Source: Struthidea cinerea
Lineage: Eukaryota; Chordata; Aves; Passeriformes; Corcoracidae
DNA length: 64,000 bases
NCBI GenBank assembly: GCA_013397865.1
Contig: VZTI01000607.1
Location: 310,001-374,000, forward strand
Direction of reading: 5' to 3'
The notes beneath the pieces were generated by a model. It did no database searches. It was given only the letters and a program-made list of their open reading frames with translations, and was not told where the DNA came from. Position 1 is the stretch's first letter; each line of letters opens with the position of its first letter. Both the position numbers and the translations under genes were made by a program. Shown here in pieces: positions 1 through 11,660 of this stretch.

Positions 1-2290
1 AGCTCAGCGTGTACAAATAACAGACAACTTGCCCAACTGGGGGTATAGGCAGAGGCATTGAACAAGGTCTGGAAGAGAAAATCTGTCTTTTCTGTAACTT
101 TCCCTTGTATTTAATACCACTGCTATTGCTATAAACATCCACATGGCTCTGTTGTGGTCTGGTAAAGCTGATAGTAGCACTGCCAAGTTTTTGCTGAAGA
201 GAGAAGGAGGCCTGTGCTGTTTCACAAGAAGTTTCGCAGGACAAGGCAAGCATGGGCACACAGGTGGGAAGAAGCAAAAGTAGAGAATGGTTTTTATAAC
301 TGGCAACCTTCTTTCCATTATTCCTTCTTTCCTTTTGCCATGACTGTCCCTGTAACATTAAAATAACACCATCATTGCTGACAAATAGTCCAGGCAAAGT
401 TAATGCTGCACTATCAACACAGGACTACAGACTTTAAAAAATACATGTTTTGTCATAGCTTCTTGGAGACTGGCTAGCCTGTGACAGGCTAATGAGTTTG
501 TGAAACTATACTCATGCCCTTTTTTGCATTGGCTATGGGACTTGTCAGTCTTGCTTGTATTTCATCCAAGCCTTTTCCAGCTCAGTGTAAGATAGCTCAC
601 CATTTGCAAATACATGGGGAAGGGATTTTTCCTGTCAGAGTCTAAATGGCAATGACATGCTTTTCAGAGCTCATGGAGATGTTTTGCCTTCCCCTGAAGC
701 ACGAGAGATCAACTGCAGCCAGCAACGGGAATGCAGAAGTGGCACACATGCTTTAAGATGGTATTGAAGTTTCTCAGCCCGAACCCTGACTTCTTGCTCA
801 TCAGATTAATACTGATCCACAAACTGGGGTTAGGAGGGAATTCCCAATTCTCACTTTGAGAGAGGTTCTGTGGGGGGTGAGGGGTTGCCTCAATTTTCTC
901 ATGCTGGAGCTCTTTTGCCATATCTTTTGGGTTTCTAGATACTGGGAATCTCAGCCTTCCCTGTTCTTTGCTTGTAGCTTTGACTGTTAAGCTACCTGAA
1001 GACTGAAATTTCATAGTTTAATCAGTCTTTGATCCTAAAGATTAGAAATATGTTTGTGATGTCCCCTAGCTTATGTACTAGCCGAAGTCAGACTTGTTGA
1101 TCTCACAATTCCGTTTGGACCAAAATTCCAGTCAGATCTATTTCAGGGGTTTCTGTTCCACTCCTGTGTGAAGTTAGAATCCCTGAAAAAATGTATTCCA
1201 AATTATATTGCTGTTGAGTGTGCGTAGCAGAGAGTTACACAGGGATGGATTGTCCCCATCAGCACAGAGAAGGGGCTCCACTTGCAGGTGTACCCTGCGG
1301 ACTAAAAGCAGTCTGAGACAGCATCTGCTACTTCCTGAAGGCCTGGGGAGGCAATAAGGACATCTCACTCACTTCTGGACTTACCCTAGCTCTGCTCTGT
1401 ACTTCACTCTTGCTCTCCTTTTCTGCTCCTCCAGCGCCTTCCAGGCTATAAATTGTACTGCCTTGCTCTCTTGCCACGGATTAGCCTTCTATGACCCGAC
1501 TGGAAGGATGAGTTTCTTACCAATTGTTTTGTCTTGTGCCTGTGAAAGGATCTCAAAACCTTTCAGTGCACATGCAGAATGAAAAGACTTACAGACTCTC
1601 TTCCAGCCATCTGTTTCCTAAAGGAAGGATTGTCTGCTCTGTAATCATAAGTGCTATGGACCCATCTTTTCTCTCTTGACATCACCCTGTGTTTATAGCT
1701 GTACTTCTTTTTGGTGTTACAGCTTCCTGACTTCCCAGCTAGATAAGTCCTGTTTTACTCCAGGAACAGCTCAAACTGTTGTCAGAGTGGAGCGTTCACT
1801 GGTCTTAGGGATGTTCTCTTACAAATATGCAGCACTCAGCAACGTGTTCAAGCTCATTGCTATTACTTCCACGAAACATCACCAGGGGACAACGAGGAGG
1901 GTTAAATACTAGTTTGATACTTGTCATGGGAGTTTAATTTTGAGCTCAGCCCCGGCCACTAGTGATTAAAAAGATCTAGCTGAAGGAAAAATGATATAAT
2001 GGTTTTCATTGTGACACTGGCAGGCCATTTGTAAAACATGGATGATCATAATTCAACCTTTGTAATGCAACAGGGATCTTTGCATGAAATGTAGTTTTTA
2101 TGTGCAAAGTATTTTTACTACTAATAGAAGATACAGGTTTGTCAAACGTAGGAGCAGACTGTTGGAGGTTAGGATTTTCTTTTTTTTCTTTTTTCTTTAT
2201 CTCAGGGAATTTTCTCCCATTTGTTGCCTAAAAGATGGGAATGATGGATACTTAAGAGACACAAAAGATGTGACCAAGATAAGATAAGGG
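1..2290. other. Intergenic or intronic sequence, nothing recognised
   Basis: I see no open frame with a recognisable domain and no repeat family here. The only simple-sequence feature is a T-rich tract near 2177-2205, with a few C interruptions. Base composition is ordinary for an avian non-coding region. Short open frames exist on both strands but are of chance length. Confidence 0.6.
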
Positions 2291-3007
2291 TTGCAGCTGG
2301 CTGCAGTCTCTTAGCTGGGGGTTTTATCTCTTGGGAAATGCAGCAATATCATGAGATTTTGACTGGGGGGTGAAGGGATGGGCTCAGCTCTCGCTCTCTC
2401 TCTCAGGATCGGAGGTGAGATGGTTTTGGTGCTGGGCTGCTGCTGTGGGGACAATTTGCTGCCACCATGGAGTTCTGTCCTTTACTGCTTCTCCTACCGT
2501 GAGTGAGCCTTTGCTCATAAGAGCAGCCATTGGACTGGGACCTTTTCAGCACCCGATCTCACTGGAAAGGACCCTCACCATCTGCTCGGGTGCCTCAGGG
2601 GAAAACCCAGGACCCTGACCCCCAACTGCCTCCGGAGGGAGCGTCTCCTGGCTGTGTGTGGGAGCCCAGCTGCCGCTGCCCAGCCCTACTGATTTCTGCC
2701 TCTGGTTTGGGCTTTTCTTGCTACACTTCAACTCCACATCCCGTGTCCACTCAGACCCCCATGGCTCCTGGCATGGCTTCGGAGTTTTTAGTTGTAAGGC
2801 ATGAGAACCCTGTCAGGGTGCCCCAGCCAAGTTATCTTCAGCACCTTTATCAGGGCCTAAGGAATGCAAGCCGTTCTACATTTGGAACGAAGATGTTAGA
2901 AGAAAGAATAACAAGACAGTGAAAAAAACCAGATGAAGAGGGACTGTACCATCCTGGACTGAAACCAATCAGGTGTCCTGAAAGGTGCATGCAGGGCGTG
3001 TGAACAA
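2291..3007. other. GC-richer block, probable decayed LTR-element sequence
   Basis: Composition changes sharply here relative to the flanks: CT-rich runs near 2388-2405 lead into GC-rich sequence that continues to about 2780, followed by a stretch with a CCAAT motif near 2966. No coding domain is visible. The 11-mer TTGCTACACTT occurs at 2718-2728 and again at 3150-3160, beyond the short LTR-like unit that follows. My inference is that this is an older LTR-retroelement fragment (LTR or leader) interrupted by a later insertion, but I cannot assign a family by eye. A host CpG-rich regulatory region is the alternative. Confidence 0.35.
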
Positions 3008-3145
3008 TGCGGGAGATCCAATCGGGTTGTGCGTGATCGCGTGAACTACAGCTGCAGAAATGCATAAGAATGGAGTAATGTAAACAATAAATGGACTCTT
3101 GCATAATCACATTGATTCGTTGTACAAGCGTCCCATTCTCCCGCA
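3008..3145 (+). mobile_element. Short LTR-like unit with 8-bp terminal inverted repeats
   Basis: The unit starts TGCGGGAG (3008-3015) and ends CTCCCGCA (3138-3145), a perfect 8-bp inverted repeat that includes the canonical TG...CA ends. Inside are a CCAAT motif near 3018, a possible TATA-like TGCATAAG at 3061-3068 and the polyadenylation signal AATAAA at 3086-3091, about 55 nt before the end. That spacing fits a short R-U5, as in alpharetrovirus-like or ERVK LTRs. At 138 bp it is short for an LTR, so the true 5' end may lie further left, possibly near 2793, where GTTTTT (2784-2789) resembles the hexamer just right of the unit (3146-3151). No clean target duplication flanks 3008-3145. Confidence 0.4.
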
Positions 3146-3651
3146 GTTTTTGCTACACTTTGTTTGCCACCCTGGGTCTGCTCGCCTCTGCTGTTCCAGC
3201 TTGCTGCTTCCGAGGTTCCTGCTACAGCCCATTTCACCATCCAGAGGGGCACTGGCACTGGCTGCCCACCCTGCGTTTGTAAAGGAAGCCCCTTTTCCAT
3301 CTCTTCCACTGGCTGCGCCCGCCATTACCGCGTGGAGAAAGACGGCAGAGCTCGTGCCACAGCGCCCCCTGCAGCCGCGGGGGAATCATCGCACCCACCC
3401 TGCCCGGCCGGGAGCCACCGGTGCCCCTGCCGGCTGTGACCGGAACTGCACCAACGGGGAAAGGGCCCGACAGCCGAGAGAGGCTGGCACTGGGTTTGTG
3501 GTGCTGTTTGTCGTCGCTGCTGTTGCTGTTGTTGTTTCTTTGCATTGTTTGCCTTGGGGAATTGCTGATCTCCAATGGCAGTAGGATGAGTGATTATGTT
3601 GTCAATGTGTTTGTTGCACAGGTGAAGTGTAGAATGAGGGCTTCGGTGGAT
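3146..3651. other. CpG-rich block with GCT/GTT triplet run
   Basis: CpG is dense from about 3310 to 3480, unlike almost all of the rest of the window. A short imperfect run of GTC, GCT and GTT triplets covers about 3508-3540 and produces a glutamine-rich open frame on the minus strand, which I treat as a by-product. The sequence ends directly at the minus-strand LTR that begins at 3652. It is most likely part of an LTR-element leader or LTR. A small CpG island of host origin cannot be excluded. Confidence 0.4.
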
Positions 3652-4139
3652 TGATGCGGCGTCTATTCCTGCAGAGTCCCTCGCGGACCCGCTCGGGCGG
3701 CACTCCGATAGCACCTATGCGTGCACACGACCTCACCTTCGCAGATGTAGGCGAACAGCCACTCACACACACAGCCTAAGCACGAACCGGAGACGAAGAG
3801 GCGAGAGGGGTTCTCTGCCTGTAATTCCGAGGTGTTTAATGGCAACACACCTGAAGGGTAACAGAGGCAAGAAGAACCCAGAACCGAAAGCCCGCACCCG
3901 TTTTATCCCAAATACTCCCAAAGGCGGGCAGAGCATCCAAAACCAATAGTCTGAGGGCTAGGGGGCAGAGGCAAGGTTGAGTGACGTAACAGGGGCCAAT
4001 GGGAAAAGGGATGGGAGGGGGGAGAGGGCAGTGACCAGCAGGACCTAGACAAAGGGAGAACATTCTAGCTCAGTGTTGTAGGGAGAGACCACTTTTAGGG
4101 CAACTTGGGGGGTGTTAAGTGGACTTAGCCATTGCAACA
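3652..4139 (-). mobile_element. ERVK-like LTR, minus orientation
   Basis: Read on the minus strand, this 488-bp segment starts TGTTGCAATGGC (right end, 4139) and ends in CA at 3652, with weakly matching termini (TGTTGC against TGATGC). It has LTR-type control elements in order: CCAAT boxes in inverted sense near 3945 and 3998, a CRE-like TGACGTAA at 3982-3989, a TATA-like GGATAAAA (complement of 3901-3908) and the polyadenylation signal ATTAAA (complement of 3835-3840). A CpG-rich U5 follows. No matching target duplication is visible (GTGGAT on the left, TCGAAG on the right), so one end may be truncated or rearranged. Family assignment is by layout only. The density of surviving CpG suggests a fairly young insertion. 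Confidence 0.68.
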
Positions 4140-7100
4140 TCGAAGTTAATGTGTGGCATGTGAAAATAGGAGAATTGCCATGTCACAGACCTTGATTTTT
4201 GAAAAGTGAAGACAACAAATTATGTTTGAAAAATACACTACAAACAATGGCAGGACTGAACATTTGCTAGTTGTTTTGTTATGGTTGTCATAAAATGAAC
4301 AGAGAGGCAGAATAATGGGAATAGGCAATGATAAATTCTTCCTCCACAGTGTGGGATCCAGGAGTGTTTCTCCTGCTGGGACAAGACTCAGATGTGCATC
4401 ATTTCCAGACAATCCTGGCTAGTTCTGCAGAGGAAACCCAGGCTCAAAGTCAAGAGGGAACTTCAAAATGTTCCAGAAGGGCCCCAGAGAAACCTCTCAG
4501 GGGACTAAAGCTGTGGAGGACACCTGCCATGTGATACAGGTCCCGCCAATACGACCAAAGAGAAGTTGCATTTGCATTGCTCGGGTTTGGCAAAAATTGC
4601 ATATTGCTTGACTGAAAATATCATTATCTCAAATATAAAAGTATTAATGTTTGGAACATTCCCAAGTGATCGTGCTTAATGACAAACCTTGGCAGTCTCT
4701 AGAAGACATAACATTTCAGCAATGACCCTTGGCTGCTAGGACAGTATAATGAAAGAAACAAAAGTTTTTGCATGATTTTTCCTGAATCTCATGAAAGGAC
4801 TAGCTTTCTGTAAAGAAAAAGGTGTAAAAAGCAGCTCATTCAGCAATTTCTTACCTGGAACCTTATTCTTTTCCCATGCAAGTTGAACATAAAACCCCAT
4901 TGACTTTTATGGGAGCAGATGATGCACTAATTTCTCCAGGTCACAGGAACTCAGTGTCGCCAGCATGAAGGAAATGGCAAGTTATTGCTCATGCAAACAG
5001 TCACATTTGGCCAAACAACGGAAACAAGCTTACAGATTGTTGCAATGTCAAAGCAAATTATGGTAGTAATTAAAACCCATGTCCCATGATAAATCACTGT
5101 TGGAGATCCTTGCAAGAGTATCAGAAATAGGAAAGAATTTCACAGCCACTGAAAGAAATTCTGTTTTTATCTGGGGAAAAAATGACATTCTTCACAGAGG
5201 AGTGAAGCACAGTCTTGGCAAGGAATAACTAAGAGATAAAGATATTATTAAGTAATCAGGCAGTAATGCTTCAAAGGAATATTAAAAAAAAAAAGACATT
5301 AGTTCCTTTTTATTGGGATTAAATGCTTGTAATAACAGTATTGTTTTGGCCTTGCCAATATGCTGTCAGTGTCAATTTTATTTAAAAGAAGGAAAAAAAC
5401 AAAAGGCTATTATTACAAGGAATTCAAGCTGAAACAGTGAAACTTTATTGCTTATATGATTGCATTTAAAATTAAAGTCTGTATGTAAAATGAAATCCTG
5501 GCACATACTCATACATTTCATAGGAGCTTTTGGGCTTGACATATGTACCCCTGTGACAATAATATTGTCAAATAATGGCAACTTTGTATATCTATTAGAA
5601 AATAGCAATTTGGTAACAAATTTATATAGACTTGTTACAGATTGTCAGAAATAAGAATAATGGACACAGTACAAATCCAAACCATATGTTCCATGAAAGA
5701 GTATGTCCTTCCAGCATTTTTTAAAACAATAAATTATCTATCACGCTACCAATAAAGTACTGTAGAGGTAAGGTCACTGACCTCTAAGCACTGACATTTA
5801 GTTCAAGAACCAACCCCTGCAGCTTAGCACTTCATCCAAATTTTCAAATGTGGAGGGGATCTCTTTTTTCCTTTTCTTGCGATGTTTTCCCACAGGCTAC
5901 TCTGCTTGCTGATGTTTCCATGATAACGTTCTTCACATTCTGTCAATTTCCATTTAGTAGCTCTACTACAGTAACAGGAAACTTTTAGATCATCTCCTCT
6001 GTGTATACATACAGGCACTGTGTATGCTCTGTGTCCTCATAAGCATTTACTTGGCTGGAGCACTGGAAAATTTCCCTACTTTCAACTGGCTAAATGTTGA
6101 TAGTTTGGGGGTAATAGTGCCACAGGGCTGGTCGTCATATGTGAGGAAGAGAGCTGTAAGGAATGGCTTTCTTTCAGCAGAATAAGGGGCAGAGTGTCCT
6201 GAGGGACGGGATCTGCAGCCGTGACCCAGGTCCATCAGGAGGCTGAACATCCACAAAAATGCTGCATCAATACCACACAAGCAGGAATGAGCAAAGTACC
6301 CAATCAGAAAAGACAAGCAGAGCAAAAAATAATGACAATGGGAAAAAGGGGGGGGAAACAGAAAAGGAGATGAAAAGAATCTGCAAAAGTCTGAAAGCGA
6401 TTTTTCATCACAAGCAAAAGTGGCTGTGGTAACTTTGTTACCATTGCTTTTCATTTTTCCTCATCTTGCTACTTCTCATTCTGGCCAAATCCACCTGTGA
6501 AAGATTACAGATTGCATTCTCAGGTGGGGTAAATCAGCGTAGCTCCATTGGGCCCAGATGGCAACGCTGCTCCCCATAGGTATTATTACTGTGCCGTACG
6601 CCTGTAGTGTGGTCAGCCAGCTCCGAAACATAAAAACTGAGAAACAGAAACTGCTGGTTTCACCTTACCCTGACTTTAAAATGTCCTGCTTTCTAAATGC
6701 TTGAGTCTTACTGTTACAGTAACCCTAATTGCTTCCCATTTCAAATATTTCTGCATTATGCATTGCAACTGGAACAGCACTGGGCAAGCAGGCTGTGGTC
6801 TGAACAAGAAACTTAAGCAGAGAAGCAGAGAGGAAAACATCCAGAATAATATTGCTTTGAGATTCTGCAGTTAAAGAGACTTTTCTGCACCTCATGTGGT
6901 ATCTCCCCTTCCTCTCGCCAGGCTTCTTAGTTTACCAATAAACCAGATGACCTATACTCTAAGAATTTCCTTGCATATGAAATTTGCAGAAGAGCAGCCC
7001 ACAAGACAACAATTTTACTTCTGTTCTCACATTTTTAAAAAACTCCTAGAAGCAGCTATTCGTTCATGGAAACATGGATTGGCAATTCTCGCACAGGTAC

Positions 7101-7880
7101 TGATCCATTATACCCAGCACTGTAAATGAAAGCCCTTCCACTTCAAAAGCAGCTGTCAATTTGTGTCTAAATGTGCATTCATTCCAGTTAGACACAGCAA
7201 AGCTGTCAACACCATACAGTTAGTTATTTATTCACAATGTTATATATACATATATAACATGGTAATAGGTGGTCTTTTGCAGGAATGACTTGGTTTTTTC
7301 CTCCTGACTGTTATTATGCATAATCTTCCCAGTTTGCATTCCAGGTCAGGAATGCTCCAGGGGGTGACTTGGAGATTGGTTCTCCAGCTCACTAACAGGA
7401 TCATCACTCATATGCAAAAGGCTCTGAAGAGATTTTGTCATTTCTTTATTTTTCCCCTTTTGATTAACACAATGTATGGAAGGTTTGTTTGGGGCAACTA
7501 TAACTCTGTCAGAGAGGTACCTCTTGAGAACCTTGGAAGCTGAACAAGTTCAACTTTGTTTCTTACTCCTGAAATCCAAATATTCACAAAGGAACTATTT
7601 GCATGGTTATGATACCCATCTGTACATTTTTCTTTCTTTGGGTGAGGGTGAAGAAACTTAGATGTGAGGAGCTGAAGGGAAGGTCACAGACAGAGACAGT
7701 GAAGAGGACTGAGATGAATAAAGGCTCATCTACCCTGCGCATTGAACCCCTTCGTGTAAACTTGGCACGTTTGCTCCTATTGTGAGGCTTTTTCATCTTG
7801 ACAAAATGGTAGAAACAGGGATTAGTGTAATGTAATAATATATTTATTTTTATCATATGACTTTAAATGTTACTTTCAGT
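4140..7880. other. Unique non-coding sequence
   Basis: I recognise no repeat family or coding exon. An AT-rich stretch around 4560-4800 is compositionally even and free of repeats. A near-perfect palindrome lies at 7237-7260. Homopolymer A runs occur near 5283-5294 and G runs near 6348-6355. Confidence 0.55.
7237..7260. repeat. 24-bp AT-rich palindrome
   Basis: ATGTTATATAT (7237-7247) is the exact reverse complement of ATATATAACAT (7250-7260), separated only by AC. It could extrude as a cruciform or simply be AT-rich low-complexity DNA. Confidence 0.8.
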
Positions 7881-7881
7881 T

Positions 7882-7929
<48 letters not shown>

Positions 7930-7960
7930 TTTCTTTCTTTCTTTCTTTCTTTTTTTTTTT

Positions 7961-8020
<60 letters not shown>

Positions 8021-8040
8021 TTTCTGTCTGTCTTTCTTTT

Positions 8041-8108
<68 letters not shown>

Positions 8109-8154
8109 TTTCTTTCTTTCTTTCTTTCTTTCTTTCTTTTCTTTCTTTCTTTCT
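7881..8154. repeat. (CTTT)n microsatellite, about 274 bp
   Basis: This is an almost uninterrupted run of TTTC/CTTT units with a pure T stretch near 7951-7962 and small CTG interruptions near 8025-8032. The plus strand is entirely pyrimidine over long blocks, the minus strand entirely purine. It opens long phenylalanine/leucine/serine frames that are artefacts. The assembled length may not be the true length, because such tracts are unstable and hard to assemble. Confidence 0.97.
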
Positions 8155-9461
8155 GTTATGCTATGAATACAGATCCTCTGTAACTATTTTTCCAAAGAAA
8201 AGCATCTATTGCTATTACAGCTGGGAATTTCCCCTCTGTTTCATAATAGAATTAAATTCAGGTGGCTTAGTATAGCTTGATTTAGTTTGATTTGGGCTGG
8301 CATGGAAACATTAGGATCATCTCAGGGTTTTGTAATTCAGACGACACAGATCAGCAGACGTGCCTAAAGCCTTTCAACAAATTTTGAGAGAACTGCAAAT
8401 TTGGCAGTTTTGACACAAACAAGCCAGTATGTCTGCATTTTTCTTGACCAGTGGTCTCACAGTTGGTGGTGGGGAGTGCTTACAGCTCTCAGTATAGTGA
8501 GATCAGTAGGAACTCAGCACCTCTGTAGTAAGGCCACAAGAAGACAGACACTCAAATCCTGGTGCTTGCCCAGAGATTTGTTGATGATAAGTTACAGGCA
8601 AACAGCTCATACATCCTAACACATAGAAAATTTTATATAACTAAAACAGACCCATATACAGTGAAAATGTTGATGAATAATTTTTGACAATTGCAGCTCT
8701 CTCATGGTTGTTTTAGGTTTCAGCAGAGTTGCCAAAAATTCAGTTTTCACAGGAATTCATGGGAACATTTTCCTTGGTTTTGATCTGTGTGAGTTTCAGC
8801 CCAGTAAACTTATGAATACTGCAAAAATCACAGAACGAAACTTATTCAGAGCTCTTGAACTCCACTTATTTTCCAAACTGAAACTGACCCAAGTTGGAAA
8901 TGTCATAAATATTTCAGTGCAGAGCTAGAAAATAACTTAGGTTCTTCTCAAAGCCCCCAGAGTCTAGGAGAACATTTTGATCATTGTGACCAATTTTTTT
9001 GTGTGTGTTAAAAAAAGTTGTAGTCTAAAACACATTAAGTACTGTTACGGTTTCCTGAAACAAGTTCTCTAACTCTGTAAAGTAACTGAATTTCTCAGGA
9101 ATGGTCTTCTGAATTGTTTTGACAATCGAGAAATGGAATAATTATTAATTTCTTAAGTAAACTCCTACACTAAACACCTCCTGTGTGATGAGGAACACTT
9201 GAGTAATTCTTTTTCATTGTCTCAGATACATGCCATTAAATTTTAAAAGATTTGAAAAATTACAGGATTTCTGTAGTTAATATTAAGATTTATCTTGAGG
9301 ATGAGAAGATGCAATGATCCTGACTACCAGGAAAAATATTCTTTAAATCATTACTATTGGGTATAACAACTGAGTATCTTTAAAAAAAAAATTAATAGCA
9401 AATCACCAGTCTGCCTATAATACAATCTAAGTGACCTATGAATTGTGCAAAAAGAGAGAAA

Positions 9462-9488
9462 TGTGTGTGGGTGTGTGTGTGTGCGTGT
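9462..9488. repeat. Imperfect (TG)n repeat
   Basis: GT dinucleotides run for 27 bp with GG and GC interruptions. Confidence 0.85.
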
Positions 9489-9757
9489 TATCAAAATCCT
9501 AAAGCAGATCACTGTAGTACCTGAATGGTTTCAATGTAATATTCCACTGATGAAAACACTCCATGAATTCTTTCTTACTAGACTTCAAAATGTTTACTTG
9601 GACATGAACTTTACTATGTGGAGTGAAAACTGAATAAAAGATTGGAAACAAATGTTAATGGTAAACAGCAATATACTGAGTTGGAAGAAAGTCTGCAGGG
9701 ATTATAACTGATCCTGATTTTATTTAATTACTTTATTTTCATGATATGAGAATTTTT

Positions 9758-9797
9758 ACACACACACACACACATATATATATATATCTATATCTAT
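9758..9797. repeat. (CA)n(TA)n compound microsatellite
   Basis: An alternating AC run (9758-9774) passes directly into an alternating AT run (9774-9787) and then a TATC-rich tail. Confidence 0.9.
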
Positions 9798-11432
9798 AAA
9801 AGGAGGTTGGTAATGCATTACCAGCTCTCCCGTCACTCTTTCTCAGGGATCACTTGTGTTTTGCCTGCCTGCATGATGCTGATTTCTAACTACAAGCTGC
9901 ACTGTGCTTATGAAATAAATGGGACCTGGGAACTGTGAAACTTTATTTCCTTTCTGGTTCCTGTTTTTCTGGCCCCAGTGATTGCTCAGTCTTCGTCACA
10001 TGTACACTTATCCAAAGGGACTTTAAGGGTTAGAAATATGTGCAGGAAATAGCACAATTACATTCAACTGAGAAAATAATACAACCATATATCTCAGGAG
10101 AAAACCATCCTAACTGCATAATCATCAGGAGGGAAACACTCGGAAGCATTTGAGTTTATAAAGATTATGGGAAGATCATAGGTAACAAATCAGATGTGAC
10201 TTAGTAATATCTTGTTACAGCAAAGATGCGGTTGGGTTTGTAAGCCATGTAGGCAGAGGCGTTTTATCAGTTCTCAGGGAGGTAGTTTTCCCTCTCAAGG
10301 TGCTGCAAGAGACTTTCCTATGGGATTAGATACTCAGCACTGTTCTGGGCTCCTTGGTTTGTGAATAAAATCTCAATCTCAGTGATGAGCCACAGACATA
10401 GTTGAGGATATAGAGAGAAACTGTAAAGGCTCAGAGAAGTAAATTCAGATGTTTTAGGAAAGCAAAGACTACATATGATGGAGGGGTGCAGTCAGAGAAG
10501 GACATGTGAAGACCCTTGAAGCAATTACGGGGCTTACTACAAAGTCAGTCACTTTTTCAACTTGGCTGCCAATCTTTGGATGTTTGTCTCTCCTCTCGTA
10601 CCTGTCCTGACCTCAAGTGCTTTGTTTCCTCATGGAGAAAGTGACTGCAGAAGTATTCAGGATAAAGGAGTGGATTAGAGATGGAGACTTCTTATATCAT
10701 TATGCCAGTTTATGCCTGACTTACTTACACTGGAATGGAATTTCTCCTTATTGTTCAATCTGGCTAGTGTTGGTCAGAAACTATGAATAAAGGGTGGGAA
10801 ATTCTTTATGGTAACAGAAGAGTAACAAATACAGATGTACCAACACCACCCTGGAAAACACCTGTGTCTTTTTATTCTTCCCGCCAAAATCGTTACGAAG
10901 CTTGTGCTCTACCTCACGCAGCTGGGCTGGAAATAGTAGCAAATGTTACTCAAGTGCTATCTAGAATCAGCTAAAACCACAGGATGAGCAGTGGCTGGGG
11001 CTATCCCTGAACTCATCCTGAACACACTGATGTACAGATTACAGATGTACAGATTTATCATTGTCAAGAGAGCCTAGTGGGTGCTCTCCAGGACAACAGT
11101 GAAACCTTCAGATCAGTGGCAGGTGGAGTAAAAGGAAAAATATCCTAGCAGTGAAGTCTCCTGAAATGATACCTAAAATTATATTAATATCACTGTGCAT
11201 TTCTAAAAGAGACTAGAAATGACAAGGACTGCAAGAAAAGTAGATGCTGTCAAAGACACATTGAGGTTCATGTGTAAAGATATGTCCATTGAGAGATCCT
11301 GGTGATTAAGAGAAAAATCCAAGAAAGGACCCAATATACTGTCATTTGAAAGAGCTGTTATTTCAGGTATTTAATTAATTTTCATGGTGTTAATCTGGGA
11401 AGTGTTGTAATACAGAAAATTACTAATGATAC

Positions 11433-11660
11433 ATCACAGAATCACAGAACGTGCTGAACTGGAAGGGTGTCACAAGGATAACTGAGTCCAGCTCCAGGCC
11501 CTGCACAGCACCATCCCCAAGAATCACATCATGTGCCTGTGAGCATTGTCCAAATGCTTCTTGAACTCTCTCAGGCTTGGTGCTGTGACCACTTCTCTAT
11601 GTGTTTTATTTTCTGGTCAAACCCAGAGCTAGACAGCACTCAAAATTTCCTAACACCTAA
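11433..11660 (-). mobile_element. CR1 LINE 3' end, minus strand
   Basis: The left edge is ATCACAGAATCACAGAA, the reverse complement of the typical CR1 3' tail repeat. The next 160 bp follows the CR1 3' end in reverse: the 'ctggaagggt' block, the 'gagtccagctcc' block, and the 'tcttgaactctctcaggcttgg' block interrupted by few changes. Beyond about 11600 the match decays, with a recognisable 'ttttctggtcaaacccagagct' piece. It is a 5'-truncated, non-functional copy. The right boundary is approximate. Confidence 0.85.

Larger units (their letters stand above)
8155..11432. other. Unique non-coding sequence with small dinucleotide repeats
   Basis: Apart from a TG-rich tract (9462-9488) and a CA/TA tract (9758-9797), I recognise nothing. 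There is no exon-like open frame with a credible domain. Confidence 0.55.

Noticed and set aside
2530..2922. 130-codon plus-strand frame in the GC-rich block
   Set aside because: Proline/serine-rich composition expected from GC-rich DNA, no domain, and it overlaps probable LTR-element sequence.
3325..3714. Minus-strand frame with a polyglutamine run
   Set aside because: The glutamines come from a GTT/GCT triplet run, and the frame crosses into the LTR. No domain is recognisable.
7857..8183. Long open frames rich in Phe, Leu and Ser
   Set aside because: They are produced by the CTTT microsatellite and have no coding character.
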